Below, in pieces: positions 47,406 through 61,184 of a DNA stretch of 64,000 bases. The position numbers were made by a program, and so were the translations under genes. Positions within the stretch are counted from its first letter, which is position 1, and every line of letters begins with the position of its first letter. The notes under the pieces were generated by a model. That model had not been told where the DNA came from and ran no database searches. It saw only the letters and a program-made list of their open reading frames with translations. This DNA is from Opisthocomus hoazin (Eukaryota > Chordata > Aves > Opisthocomiformes > Opisthocomidae), in NCBI RefSeq assembly GCF_030867145.1, contig NC_134415.1, positions 10,084,417 through 10,148,416 of the forward strand, read 5' to 3'.

Positions 47406-49160
47406 GGCGTAATGGTGTGCTGGTTTTCTTGCAGAATGTGCCCATATAAAAAATTCCTTCCACTGAAAGTGTTTTTTTCACTGGAAACAAGCAAACACTG
47501 AACCACCAAACACTTTAAGAAAAAAAATACTGAAAAATTAAAAGAAGTGGAAAATTCCAAATGGAATTCTTCATTTGCATTTCTCATCAAGGGTTTTCAA
47601 GGAATATTTTCAAGGACTGCAGGCATGTTCTGCAAAAATATTTGTCAAGAAATACATTTTCCTGTCAAAATCAAGCTTCCGTAGAAAAACACAGAGCACA
47701 TCTGGCCAACCACCACCATTACATGCCTACTCATCTATATACCAGGAAACAAGAGTTTTGGGTGCCCAGGTGGATGTGGCTTTCAGCTGGCCAAGTGGGC
47801 TGAATGACATGGACCTGGCAGTTTTGGAGTATGTGACATGCTTCCTGCTGAGGGTCCCCTCCGTCCCCCTGCAGTCTTGTCTCAGCAACATGGCATACCC
47901 TCAGACACAACCGTGACATACCTTTTAAGAACACACAGTGCTAAAACAATTTCCTCTTTGCAACAAATCAACCCGTGATTCCTTCAACAACATCCATTTA
48001 CCATAATCCCTTTGCTTTTAATTAGTTCAAATGATTGTTCATTGATTTCTCACACAGCTCCTGCTACCTCATGCATAAACTGGCAAGGTAGTGACAGAGT
48101 ATGTCAGCTCAGCTGACACCAAGATGGAGTTATTTCTGGATTCATTCAGGCTGCAGCACATATAACGACATACATCTGACAGGGATGTGTTGAACACTGC
48201 ACTGTATCCATAGGGGTGATTGGCACAGCTTGGAACAAAATGCACACGAGCCATAGACAGAAGATCTCCAGAGCTCGAGATGGACACCTTCACAAACATA
48301 AAGAACATAAAACTGGCTAAGATGTCATAGTTGTAGGATAAGTTAGGAGGTGCACATAATTAGCTTTGTTCAACACAGTGCATAGGATCTCCAGAGTTGC
48401 TCCGTAATGCCTTTCCTACTCCCTCATTTCCTGATGATGCCAAAGAAACATTAGTAACGTCTCAGTTTCATCACAGGTTTGTTACCCCTTCAAAGCGAAG
48501 CCCTTGAATTAGTTTCTTTTTTACCAATGCAGGATGTTTTTTTGGTACTGGACATTCATCACATCCCTCCTGAGGACACCTGCGGTTTTCAAACAGGTGG
48601 TTTGGCTTTGACAGAGCCGAAATTGCAGTTGCTGTAGTATTTCCCTGGCTTCATTGAGGCTGAGGTTAGTTCCTGAGAAAGACAGGGAGTGTTCCCAGCT
48701 TTCGCTCTGCTTTTACACCCTTGGTACATAAATAAACATGGACAGTAATTTATAACACTTCTAAAGTTATTCTGCTTGTTGTCTCATTGTGCTCACTATT
48801 GCTTCTACTGGATCCAGCAGAGATAAACTCTTATTTCACGGCCACAGCTACACAGTTACACCTTTCTCATGTAGAGAAAATCCCACACGGTAGTGAGCTT
48901 GATTCCTGACTGCCTTGTATAGTCACGTACAGGTAAGTGGGTATGACTTGCTGCTTTTCTGATTTAATATTTTGCTTTTACTTTAGGAAGATATAAACAG
49001 AAGAAAGCACAAAGCAGTGATGAAAGATTAAATCATAGGAGAAAAGGATACATCATTAATAGCTCTATGTAAACTATGCAAATGAACTAATCTAGAGCAA
49101 TTATATTTATTAGAAATAGCACAGGTTTATGCTGACAGCTTCTTAAATATCTTTTTTTGT
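47406..49160. other. AT-rich sequence, nothing recognised
   Basis: No further element. Frames at 47561-47934 overlap on both strands. Confidence 0.5.
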
Positions 49161-49442
49161 GTAGTGATAGGACAAAGGGTAATGGCTGTAAACTAAAAGA
49201 GGTGAGATTTAGATTAGATATTAGGAAGAAATTCTTCACCATGAGGGTGGTGAGGCCCTGGCCCAGGTTGCCCAGAGAAGCTATGGCTGCCCCCTCCCTG
49301 GCAGTGTTCAAGGCCAGGTTGGATGGAGCTCTGAGCAACCTGGTCTGGTGGAATATGTCCCTGCTGATGGCAGGGGGGTTGGAACCAGATGATCTTTAAG
49401 GTCCTTTCCAACCCTTACCATTCTATGATTCTATGATTCTCT
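49161..49442 (+). mobile_element. CR1 retrotransposon, 3' fragment (subfamily A)
   Basis: It begins at GTGATAGGACAAAGGGTAAT and reads through the last ~70 codons of ORF2 (LDIRKKFFTMRVVRPWPRLP, FKARLDGALSNLVWW). It ends with TTTCCAACCCTTACCATTCT and two TATGATTC tail units. It is nearly collinear with the copies at 15614 and 61554. 5' truncation leaves no functional ORF. Confidence 0.95.
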
Positions 49443-49791
49443 GGTTTGCAATCAAATGTTACCTTTGATTACTGGATTATAAACTTATGAAGAAATTACT
49501 GAAATGGTAGAAACCCCATAAAGCATCTGTGACCCCAGCAGTTATCTCTGCTATTTGAAATAGTATGTCACTTCCCTAAGTTACTACTTTAAAAATGCTG
49601 CACGACAAATAGACTAAGGGCTCCATATTCTGTGATATGCAAACAAAATTAATCATGCGCTCTCTAAAAAAATTATTTATTACTAGCCTCTAAGTCAAGA
49701 TTTTCTGAACAATCTTGACTGTTTCAGGATAAGACTTGGCCATTTCTATGCACAATAGATTAAGGCTTGGCATAGTTCTGAGGAAATTTCA

Positions 49792-49808
49792 TATTATTAT
49801 TATTATTG
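49792..49808 (+). repeat. (ATT)n microsatellite
   Basis: Five to six perfect TAT/ATT units. Ordinary simple repeat. Confidence 0.85.
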
Positions 49809-50371
49809 CAGTTATGATCATACATAGATTTTAAATCATTATTTAGATACTAGAAAAAACCTGATTTTTTAGGCAAAGGCATTATTTAAAAGAGAAAAGA
49901 AAGACTTACGTGCATGCAGTTGGATACTCATGAGACTTCAATACAGAAGAATTTTTCAGGATGAGTCGTCTCACCCTGAAATGGATGATACTGAGTTTTC
50001 AAAAGTAGTTCTTCAGAATGTGAGCAAAACTGAACACCTAATCTCAACACTGAATTCCTTCCTTATGAGTTGGAAACTGATATCCACAGAAAGACTTGAC
50101 TAGAGGCTTCCTTAGTATCTGTTTACAAGTAGTCATGTAATGGCTGTCCAAGAATCTTAAACACCGCTGTGACATCTCTGAACTTTCCTGACTGCTTGGA
50201 AATCAATAAATGTGCTTCAGCATCGCCTCCTTGGCCCCTGCCCAGTGCCAACAGGACTGAGCGACAGCGTCTCAATCCCTGGCCACAACAGCTCTTGTAC
50301 TCATAATAATTCCTTGGTATATACAAGTAGGAAAAACTATGGTATTTTTCAAGGCCAGACTCATGTGGGTT

Positions 50372-50460
50372 TTGGGGTTGTTTGGTTTGGTTTGGGTTTG
50401 GGTTTGTTTTTTCTACATCTATCTATCCATCCATACTTCCATCCATCCATCCATCCATTC
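50372..50460 (+). repeat. Compound microsatellite (TTTGG)n then (ATCC)n
   Basis: A GGTTT/TTTGG pentamer run (about 50375-50410) is followed by ATCTATCT and then repeated CATC units up to about 50459. The Phe/Gly- and His/Pro-rich frame across it is an artefact. Confidence 0.85.
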
Positions 50461-53400
50461 TGGTATACTATAAAGTTGAGAAATTGAAGGCAAGCACAAC
50501 TGATGACCTTTCTGAGCTTTTATTTCTGTTTTGAGTGCAGAGCTTAATCCTAAGATTCAGCCTAATACTGCTGATACTTCTCTTCCATTTCAGCAAGAGA
50601 GTGTCAAGTAACATTTCTGAAAAAAGTGTGGAACTGCTTTATGATAGGTTCTTTGTCCCATATTAGACACTCTTTGATCCATTTTAAATAGGTTAACACA
50701 TGTGATATGGCTTCTACTGGGTCCTGGGATACAAGTCAGGAGCAAAACCCAAGAATATTTTCCCAATAAAGTCTGAGAAATCTCTGCTTTTAAAATGTGA
50801 TGTGTAGTCCTGAACATCAGCTAGATACATGACTTGAAACTATTTTATGACTTCAAAATACAATAGACGAAATAAAGAACAACATAAAAATGAAAGACAT
50901 GATACAGGCAGTTTACAACATTTATGAATATGCAAATCATAGATGAGATGGAGAACACATGTAAAAATTTTACATTTAAAATTAGAATTGTTCTCCAAAG
51001 TATGTAAAAAAATATGAGTAATTTATGAAGGAAGAAAACCTTACCTAAGTTCAGAGGCGAAATTTCAAAGGTTTGGGGGTACGTGCAGATGGAAAGTCTC
51101 AGTCTGAACACAGTTACAAGGCCAAAGAAACACCATATTGGAGTAAACATTTTGTTGCTACTAATAGGAAACTAATCTTTTTAGAGTAAATAAATCCCTA
51201 TCTTTAATATAAAAAAATACTTACATGTATATAAAGATAAGATCCTTAAACTACCTTTGTGGTTTCTGTCCTGGCTCATTTCTTACTTTTGAAACATTTC
51301 ATCTTTGATGGTTCCCTATCACGTAATCTGCTATTACCATAACTAAAATGAAGTCAAATACATCTTGCCTGTGATGGTTTCTCACAACTACTAAGATTTT
51401 ACTTGTTTTATTTCCTTACTGAAGGATATTTTATACTATTTTTATATAATCTTATACCACCTATGACCTATAGGCTGACCAAATGAATGAACATTAAATA
51501 ATAGGGTAGTAGCAGAAGTGCAAGAGGAGCAGACGCCGCGAGTGCAGCCTGGTCTGAACATCTGCTCAGGAAGCTCTGCATTAAGGCAGTGGGTATAAAC
51601 ACGCTGCCCTTCATAGGCTCACTCTTTTGTAGTTGCTTCCTTTGTATTTTCTATCGTATTTGCACCTTGATCTGTAGCAGGCTTACAGTGTTCCAGAAGT
51701 ACTTTCACAGACCTACAGAACTGCACAGTGTGCGATGTACAGCACTAACACTTTGCTCTCAAATCCTATTGATTGGGGTGCATTTGCATGGTATAACTTG
51801 TATTGACAGAAGCTCTTTGGTTGTGCTACAAAGTCAGAGTTTTCCAGTCATTTTTCACTCCAGTGAATACATATTCTTGCTGTGTCAAAAGATAACAGAC
51901 TGTATTACACTAAATCGTAATGTTTGCATTTACAGTTAATTCGTAATATTGCAGTAGCACAACTAAAGGGTAAAAGGTATAGATTTCTTGAAAAAAATAT
52001 TTCTACAGACTCTAAAATTTCATTACTCCTGCTACTACCCCAGCATCCAGGACTTGCTTCCCTGAGGGCTTCTATGAATACTTCTGAAAAGGGTCTATGT
52101 TTCTTTGTTTACAAAAATTCTGAGCACAATACAGAAGGAAGATATTCGGAGCAGTTAATCCAAAAAGTCCATGTTTTGTCTTTTTCTATTAGCATTCCAT
52201 ATCTAGCAGTGACTGTCTAATAATATGTGAATCTGGAGTAGCTCATTTCCCAGTCTTTAACTGACCATGATCTCTATGAACATATTCATGCTTATCAGCA
52301 TAAATATGTACATTTTAGGCCTTGGCTTCACACAACAATGAAACCAAACATTTACAAAATATACACAAAAGAATCCTCCATTTGTTAGTGTGATTCATGT
52401 TTAACACTAGCGTGTAATAAATTTGTGTCAGTGTCGGCATAACCATTTGCATGCACTTTTAAAATGCTCAGGATTAAAAAAAAAAGGAAAATCATCACTC
52501 TGTCTTGTGTTACCTTGATAATAAATCGTCCCTAGAAAAAGTTGTGCACCCAACTTTGAGAAGAGATCACCATGAGCAAAAGTGAAATGTGTGGGAAGGT
52601 GGAGATTAGGTTCAGTCAGAATCATAACATGCAGACTAAACTACAAAAAGAAAATTGAGATAAAATTCTGGCTTCATTTGTTTTTTTAATATAAACTGTG
52701 CCGCACCCTCTACCTGAATCTTATTCTGTGTTAGTGCAAACTGCTTTTCAAATTTGTGAGTTTCTCAATCAATTATCCTAACTGATTAAAATAGCTGCTG
52801 GAACGCCCCAGAAGAATATACTAATTTATGGGCATGACTTTTGTATATGGATATGAATATTAACATAGAACAGGTATGAAATACACACTACTGACTCTGA
52901 AGCAGATAATTATCCTGATATTGAAAGCTGTTAAAGAAAAAGAAATTGACTTGATTTGTGAATATTTTGACTGCATAATTCCCATAAAATTAATTATACT
53001 GCAAATTCAGAAGAGTAGAACTTCAGCACTTGTAGGTTGTTCATGTTGCCTTTTTTATTCAGAGCCCTGAAAACAGATCACAAATATTCATTTATTACAA
53101 CCCAGTATCTAATGAAAAATACGGTCTCCCTGCCCCTGCTTCTTTCCCTCTTACCTTTCAAGAGTCTGCTGCTTCTCCTAGCAGCCCCAGCTCAGGAGCG
53201 AAGATTTTGCTGGGGCCCTTGGAAACAACTTCAGCCATGCAGATCAACATTTCCCTATGGATAACTTCCACCCATATGCAAGGATCTGAGGGAAGACGAC
53301 AAATCCTTTTCCTGCACTGCTGAATTGCAGGGATTTTGCTGCAGAGATGGCACCTAGCTGTACCTCAGGGGACTTTGGTGAAAATTTATTAAGACTCCTG

Positions 53401-55561
53401 GTGATAAAGGCCACCCATTATTGTCTTCGTTTTTTTTCAGATCTCAGCAGGACTGTACTTACTGCTCTCTAGTCTGCAGCATGACGTGCTCTATTGAAGT
53501 GATATGGCACAGTAATACACATTTTTCTGTATTGAGTGAATTGGAAAATCATGTGTTTTTAATTAGCTGTAAAAGGGCACTACAGCAGCTGGTACTACAA
53601 AGCACATGAAAAGACTTGCCTTGCTTTGGCTTTGCACTTGGAGAATCAAACAGTTAAGTGCCTGCTTTTCTACAGTGAGTGCTGAATGTGAATGATGTGG
53701 ATTGGAGAAGGCTCCGGGTTTTAAACACAGGCTCTTCCCATCTCACTTTGGTGCTGCCGGGTGGCTGCTAATTTACTCTTGCTCTATTGCCTATTTCTGG
53801 ATCGTTACTGAAACCGTGTTAGTCACAGACTCCCTGAGATGTTTTACAACATTTCTTGAATAACAGACAGCTGGTGTACAGCAAGAACACACCAGACAGG
53901 CTCCAGTCCTCCTGCCACTTGCTTGTATGCTCCTGGGCAGGGGAGGGCGAAGCACAGAAGCCTGCAGAAAATCTCGGGGGAAAAAGAAGGAGGCATCCCC
54001 AGAGTGGGATTTCCAGCTCCCTGTTGTTCTGTTGTTCTGTAAACTGCTCTGCTCCAAAAGAAAGAGAGGAAGAACTGCAGGTGGTCAGGTGGCACACTTC
54101 CCTCCCCCGAGTATCTGCTTTGGCTACTGTGACAGAGAAGATAAGCAGTGCCAACTGCGCTCAGTCAAGATTTCTTGAAGCTGTATGACGTGTTCCATGG
54201 TACTCCTTTTAGGAGGGTGCAGGCTTCCACAGCATACCAGCAACCAGTGATAGCCTCACTCACATGAAAGGGATACTGCACAAGAATGTTGAAGATTGGG
54301 ATGGGCAAGCAATGAACATTAACAGCAAATTGTTTTACCACAGTTTGGCCTCATCCTTTGTAAGTGTATACAAGAAACTTGCCCATCACCCTCTACTAAT
54401 TCATGAATACACAGACTAAAATGGGTTTGAACTTTTCCATGTTTTTTCCACTCCTCTCTATCACTCTCTGATTCTCATCTGTTCAAAACCGGTAGCCTTT
54501 ACTAAAGTTTGTCAGACTTGAGCTCACTTCAGTGTCCAGCATCACTACTCACAGTTAGCACTACTGTGCTATTACGATACCATAGTAATGGAAGATCTAT
54601 ATAGGTGCTAAATAGCCAGTATTATTTATTGCTATCAAAATTATATACCCTTCAAGATCTGTGTGTATCAACTTAAAGCTCTAGCAATAAGTCATGTTTT
54701 ACTGCATTTATACAGTTTCCTGTACCATGTCCTGCATACGTATGTGAAGGGTCTCCATGTTTTGCTAACTAACCTGATGTTATTACAGAACACTTTGCTG
54801 AAGTGCTGAGATCCTGGCTAACACTGCAGCCGCGTAACCACAGACTGGCTACCCGTACACTTAGTTTGGTACAACTTCCAGACTGATTCCTCTAAAGCCT
54901 TTTCTCCTCATCCCAATTTCTGTGCAAGTTACTACACTTTTCAAAACACTCCTACAGTTTTTTCATTCTTTCTAGCAAACATAATGGAAAGTGAATTATT
55001 TAATGTAAGGAGTAGCAAACTCACAGTCTTTGAAAAATTTCCAGGTCAATGATCAAAAAATATTACCTGCATCCTAGAGGTGGAGTTGTATGAATCGGCA
55101 CAGTGCTGATTTGTCTGTTGCAATGTGAGCAAGTATCTTTTCCAGTTCATTTGATACTTCACTGAAGAACTTCCTCAGTGTGTTCTCTGTATGAGAACTT
55201 CCATTAGTGAGAAAGCTATCTCCGAAAAAAAAAAAAAAGGTTTAACTCACCATAGCAGAAACATCATTTTGGTTTTGTAAACCTGTCAAAAAGGAAATTC
55301 ATGTTGGCTTAAGCAAAGTAACTCAGGTGTGGAGATCCTAAGGACAGGTGAATGGGTATCTGACACTACTCACAGTTAGACTGCTCCAAAACTAACCTTA
55401 AGTTCCCTAAAACTACTGAACATCATTCTTCCAGGTGTTTTCCAAAACAGCAGCAAATAAGACGGCAGATGTGCTGGCTTTTCCCCATATAGTACATACA
55501 CAATACATAGGTGCTGCCCACATAGATCCCTCAGCAGCACTTGAAAATTCACCTATAGAGG
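50461..55561. other. AT-rich sequence, nothing recognised
   Basis: About 5 kb without named elements, apart from an (A)14 run near 55225. The block 53800-54190 has five overlapping frames of 83-111 codons on both strands, a sign of low stop density rather than coding. No RNA gene seen. Confidence 0.5.
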
Positions 55562-56265
55562 CATGGTGAGTTGACCTCGGCTAGCTGCCAGCTACTCTCT
55601 CTATCTGCCTCCTCAACAGGAAAGGAGGAGAAAATAAAATGAAAACCTTTGAGGTCAGGACAGAGAGATCACCCACCACTCACCCTCATGGGAAAAAGCG
55701 ACTTGACTTGGGGAAAATGCATTTAATTTATTGCCAGTTAATAACCGAGTTGAATGATGAGCAATAAAGGCAAACACTAAAACACCTTCCCCCCAGCCCT
55801 CACCCTTTTTTACCAGGGTCAACTTCACTCCTTTGTTTCTAGCTCCGCTGCCTTCTCCCTAGCCCCGGGTGGTGCAGAGGGACGGTGCAGGGGCTGTGGT
55901 CGGTCCGTGCCAGCTCCCCTCTGTTGCTCCATCCTCCTCGTGCTGCTCCCTGCTCCAGCCTGGGTCCTCCACAGGCTGCTGGCCTTCAGGACATGTCCAC
56001 CCATTCGAGCCTGGGCTCTCCGTGGACCGCAGGTCCCTCAGGACATGTCCAATTGCTGCATGTGATCCTCCTCAGAGGCTGCAAGGGAAACCCTGCTCCG
56101 GTGCCAGGAGCACCTTCTCCCCTTCCTACTCTCAGCTTGCTGTTCACACTGTTGTTTCTCACAATTTTTAAAAAATTTTAAAGTGTTTTGCCCTTTCTGA
56201 AACACGCTTTTCGGGGCTCAGCCATGCCCTGCAGTGGGGCTGCTGGAGCTGGCTGGAACCTACCT
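55562..56265 (-). mobile_element. Avian ERVL-type LTR sequence, minus strand
   Basis: Read on the plus strand, the motif series matches the reverse complement of a common avian endogenous-retrovirus LTR. It begins GGTGAGTTGACCTCGGCTAG, then 'AGGAGAAAATAAAATGA' and 'GAGAGATCACCCACCACTCA'. It continues with 'CGACTTGACTTGGGGAAAAT', 'ACACCTTCCCCCCAGCCCTC' and a block of ~70-bp degenerate repeats containing CAGGACATGTCCA (twice, 55989-56001 and 56040-56052). It ends near GGAGCTGGCTGGAACC. The plus frames at 55869-56181 are translations of this repeat. No retroviral gene is adjacent. The family call is from memory of the architecture. Confidence 0.82.
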
Positions 56266-58721
56266 GAATAATCTGAAAAATTTTCATCAATTTAAAGTAT
56301 TCAGTCATAAATTTATGAGAAATTTATGCCAAGCAATGTGATCTGCCTCTGATTTCTGCCCAGCTGCCGCTCTCCCAACTTCCCCGGTACTCTGTCACCA
56401 TCTACACCTGATCGATGGCACTTCAGTACTTCAAAGTCTGAGATTAATGATCAAATTCCCATGTCTTGGTCACCTGATTTTGAAGGAAGGAGTGTGATTT
56501 GAATTGTGGAGGTTAAAAAAAGGAAAATATTTTTCTTGTCTTGCAATGGCTGAAAGGTCATTCTTGAGCACAAGTGGTTTAAATAATTTATCGTGAGCTA
56601 CTGAGTCATAACAGAGTTACTGATCTGTCTTTTACTACAGTGACATTCTATTTTTTCAACTCTGTCTTTTTTTTGTTCTGCAGTAGGATTAAATAGCTCT
56701 CAATCTGCAGTAACCAGAAACGTTCAAGCACGCTGCAACTGCATAATGATGCATCAGATCCGTACCTTTCACAGTCTGACTAACAGCGAAGTGCCTTGAT
56801 GGGACCACATGCTAAAATGAAGTGTTTTGCTTGGACACAGCATGCCTCTATCAGCTTTGAGTGCGTCGTTTATTTCCTAAGTAGCCTGCGCATATTCGCT
56901 TTACAATAGGAGATGATTTGAGACTCCAATGCTGATCTACTTTTTGCATTTCTGCGTTGGCATTGAGAGTCTTCATACCTCATTAGCTTTGTCTTCTTTA
57001 TTCTGTGTGCTTCGTTGTTCTGTGCAGTCTAGGGGAGATGACATATCCCTTATTACATCTTTTAGTAACTCTGAAAAGTTGCCTAGAAGTTAAAATAATT
57101 CTCACAGCTGCTAGTATTTCACAAATTTCATTTTGTCCTCAAGGCAAATATAAAAATATTTTTGTTTTCCCCACCTAACTTAAAATATCTATATGCACTG
57201 AAGACATGCCCTGAGAGAATATGGAAGTTTGGCTCCTTGAAAAGTGTATCTACCAAAAAGGTCTTTCCAGTTTCTGACTACTTTGATTGCAAAACCTTCC
57301 TTCAGCATAACTGCAAATGCTTCCAACTGCTGTGTAAAACAGCCAGAGCACCTCGCCTCAAGTAAGACTGCACAAGCTTCCTCTTCCCTCTGATTCTTTT
57401 TCCTTGTTTCTTCTCTTGACCCTGAGCAATGGTTACAGACAGGAGGTAAGGTGTCTGTGGGATATGGGTCTCATTATGGGAGAAAGGTCCACTTGGCAGA
57501 ATTTCTGGAAATGAGGAGTAGCGTAAAACTGCCATGGAAAATAAAAAACATAGGACAAAAAAAAAGCCACACAAAAAAGGAAAAGAAACATTGGGTTCTG
57601 TCATGAAGCTGTTGGGCTCCAGGCAGATCTAGCCCCTGTTTTGGCTGTGTTTTGGTGACATAGCCTGGCTGAGGACAGCAGTTCTCGTGGGGCCCTCTGT
57701 GCGGGCAAGGGGCTCACGGGCTGCCACTGATTTCCACTTGTCCAGCTCTGCAGCCCAACCATCCCTTGGAGACCCCGGGGTCTCTCCCCATGCAGTCTCC
57801 CCCCACCTGTCCTGCGCAGCATGTCCTGCCCAGGCTGAGCTGGGGCATCCTTACGAGTCTGCTCCCTCAGCACGGAAGGAGGAGGAAGCTAGAAACCAGC
57901 AACACAGAAGAACATGGGAAATCATAAAACTGAAAAAGGGCTATGGAAAATCTGGTTTTAAAAGGGAAGAGCTGCTGCTACAAAGACTGTACACTCAGCT
58001 CATATTTCTGCTGGGCATTAACAGGCGCCGGAGGAGGACGAAGGTGTATATATGTCTTTGTTGTATTACATTATGAGAGACAACTTAATTTCTTCGTACC
58101 TCGTTGTTAGATCTGCTCTTGTTATTCCATTCACTCCAAAATTTGGGAATAATGGTATCGAGCTTACACATGTGTCGAAAGGATTAATGAGTTGTTTTGG
58201 AAGTGTTCTCCATTACTTGAAATCAGAGCATTATGAAAACCAAATTATTATGTTACCAAACAACCAGCCTGGAACTTGAAATTCAGTCTTGACCAGAGCA
58301 GATTTATGCAGACAAGGCTCCATCTGAACATACTTTTCTTCTCATATATGTGGTTTTCTCACAAACAGTCAGATGCTATATCCAATGATGTTTGAAATAA
58401 CCTATCGGTTTGGAAAATTGTGAACCGCTGTCATCCTCGTTGGACATGCTCCAAAACCATTACGAAATGTGAACAAAACTGTGTTCTTTAGATGTCTTAA
58501 ACAGTAGAAAACTCCACAAATTGTGTCTCATTTTTTCAGATGTGCTTAGTGATTTGCCTGAGCGATGACCTTGATCATCAGCCAATAACATGATTTTGAT
58601 TTTGCTTGCACTGCAAGGATCACCAGACTTTATGTAGTGGTGTATGGTTTGCACTGATTTACACGATGGAAAATCAGATAAAATGCAGCACGAGTACATT
58701 GTGCCAGACTGACTTGATCCC
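56266..58721. other. Mostly AT-rich sequence, GC-richer patch at 57.6-57.9 kb
   Basis: No repeat family recognised. The patch 57620-57880 is GC-rich with overlapping frames on both strands (minus 57601-57873, plus 57687-58076). No splice or promoter structure supports either. Confidence 0.5.
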
Positions 58722-59700
58722 TTTTTTTTGGACAAGGTAAGTCATTTTCTTGACAAGGATAATTCTGCAGATTTGATCTATTTGGAGCTCAGTGAAGCTT
58801 TTGGCACAGTGACACGTGGGGAATTGTTAGTTAAGCCAAAGAGGATGAGGATTAGTACAAGAATGTCAATACAGTAAGGCACAGGCCAAAGGGGAGACAA
58901 TGAGGTGTGTTGTGCTGACAAACCATCGGGCTAGATGGATACTGCTGGTGAAACTCCTCAGGGAGCAGCCGTTGGTCAGCCTCGGCCAAAGGGAGGGATC
59001 TGCCAGCTGAGGCTGTTGGTGAGATGATGTTCAGAGGAGCTGCCAGTGCTGACCGATGAGTGTCTGATGATGGGATGAAAAAACCTGGAGTGACCATAAG
59101 GTCACAGTAAAGCATAAAGTAAGAAATATAATAGGACAAAATAGGATGATGCCTGTAGGAGCTAAATATACAAATTTCTGCCATGAGCTGGGGGTTATCA
59201 CCTGGAAATAAAAGCAGGGAAAAAACACTCACCAGTTCTATTTGGCCAGAGGGTAACTGCCAGCCAGCAATGTGATGGAGCGGTGAAACAGCGAGTTGAA
59301 CGCCAGCTTACAGTCCAGGGCACTCTCACCGGATCTGAGCTCTTTCTAACTAGTCCTATTTAGTACCTTGTCCAAAACTGGTATATAATTTCACCCATAC
59401 TGAAGGAAACTCAACTTAAAACCAAAGACCATACACAAAAACAGCTTGGATAAGCAGCAGGGTGGAGGGCGCATGTTACAAAACATGCCTAGGAAAGCAC
59501 GGGTTTAGCCTAGCAAAAGAAAAGGTATGGAGGGGGCATGATAAAGATCTTAAAACAGAGGAGAACAGTGAGCTAGCTCAGGTCAAGGCCAGTGTTGTCA
59601 GGCAAGACAAATGGGTATAAAGTACTCAGAAATAAATTAAAGCTTAAAATTAGACACTCCTAACTATTATAGCTATGAGGTTCTGATGCCCCAGAGAAGC
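58722..59700 (+). mobile_element. Ancient CR1 retrotransposon, degraded
   Basis: CR1 reverse-transcriptase DNA can be followed in order. It includes a GACAAGGATAATTCTGCAGA segment, 'TTTGGAGCTCAGTGAAGCTT' (the FSKAFD-like region), GACACGTGGGGAATTGTTAG and GTTGTGCTGACAAACC. Then come CTCCTCAGGGAGCAGCCGTT (PQGS-like region), GAGCTGGGGGTTATCACCTG, 'CAGCAATGTGATG' and the 3' ORF2 words 'GACAAATGGGTATAAAGTAC' and 'CTAACTATTATAGC'. Many indels and stops leave no frame. It covers more of the polymerase than any other copy here and is much older. The minus frames at 58852-59232 are shadows. Confidence 0.75.
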
Positions 59701-61184
59701 AAAAAAGGAGGGAGCAAAAAGTAAAAGAGGATCGTAATTGTTTGAACTTCCCAATGAAACTATGTGATTCCTGATTCCATGTGAGGAATGACACCATGGA
59801 CGAGGACGTGGTGTTGCCCAAGAAGGTCTTTCAAGTATAACTTCAAGGAGTGCTCAACAGAGATAACTGAGTTGATTTCCTAACGAGCTTGTTTGGATCT
59901 TAGCTGCAAATATACGGCAACAGAGCATCCAGAGGATGACTGCACAGACTCTGGGAGCAGCAGAGGCATGCACACAGGCACGGAAAGCGCAGGAGGCCAA
60001 GGGTGCAGAACCGGCACCAGCAACGGCGAGGCTGCAATGTGTTGCAAAAAGCGTGCGTCATGCACCAGCATGTCCAGTTGTCCAACCACATGGTGCTCAC
60101 TTGTACGTCCCCACCTTTCTTGCAGCGCTGCTCTCTGCGAAGACCGGCATGCTCGTGGTGACTCAGTCTTGGTCCTCCGGGGTGTCCCACGTGGCAGGGA
60201 AGTTCTACGTTGTTCGGCAAGAGGAGAAATAAATCAAGACATTGAGAGGTGTGCAACTTCTGATGCGAGATTTGCTTCTTATTCCCACAGATACCTCATG
60301 AAACATAATCAAGTAGTATTTCCCAGTTAAAAAACCCACACAACAACAGTGTTCTAGTTAACCTTCATCTCTGTCCCTCCTTAAGAATACATTGTAAAAG
60401 CTTGTGTTACACCTAGGAGCTGCACTACGCAGGTCTGAACCTCTGGTCTCTGCTCAGCCAAAGATCTTGTTAAAGTAAATGGATTTTCTTCCGGAAAAGG
60501 GTATTATTTAGCAGTGTCACTGCAAAATTTATTCCCCTACCTTAGGCTTTCCTAAACAGTTCCTTGACTGTCTTGACACTCGCTTCTTTATACAGGACAT
60601 TATCCAATATGTGTTTTCTAGGATCATCGATTCGAATGTATGCACGCTTGCTTTAAAGGCTCATTTCGCATGACTCAAGGTTAAATATATTTACGGTACA
60701 CAATTGCCCAGGCAACTGGGCTCTGATTTATAAAGTATCGATATGTGTCTCAGCGCAAGGCAAATTCAAAGCCAAGCTGATCTCAGCTTGCCTTGAATCT
60801 TTGAATGAAAAAACCCCACTTATTTTCTAAACTACTTTCTGCATTGAATACATAGACGATTTTTGCCACAACCTCAGGAATTAATGGGGTTGTGGTAGAT
60901 ACAGAACTATGTATTTTTTGACCCTGGTCTAATCATACTGTGACTTACCATTTGGGATTCCCCCCTGCCCCTGAATGTATTACCCGGCTCACCCTGAAGT
61001 CACCTTGGCTGTGATTTGTGTGCTCACAGCTGGGAAGCCCTTAGCACACGTAGCTGCCAACATGAGAGGGGCAGTGGAGAAGACGGACAAATTATCCAGG
61101 AGGTTTTTGCACCTGCAGCTTCAGTGGCATAAAAAGAAACACTCTATTTCTAATTTAATCTTAAAAAAGAGGGGTGCACCCTGT
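59701..61184. other. Sequence without recognised element
   Basis: Several frames of 98-145 codons overlap on both strands at 59880-60330. With no splice or family signal they are taken as chance. AT-rich afterwards. Confidence 0.5.

Noticed and set aside
53791..54188. Five overlapping frames of 83-111 codons
   Set aside because: Present in most frames on both strands, so low stop density rather than a gene.
59880..60330. Frames of 98-145 codons on both strands
   Set aside because: Mutually overlapping, unrecognised and without splice sites.
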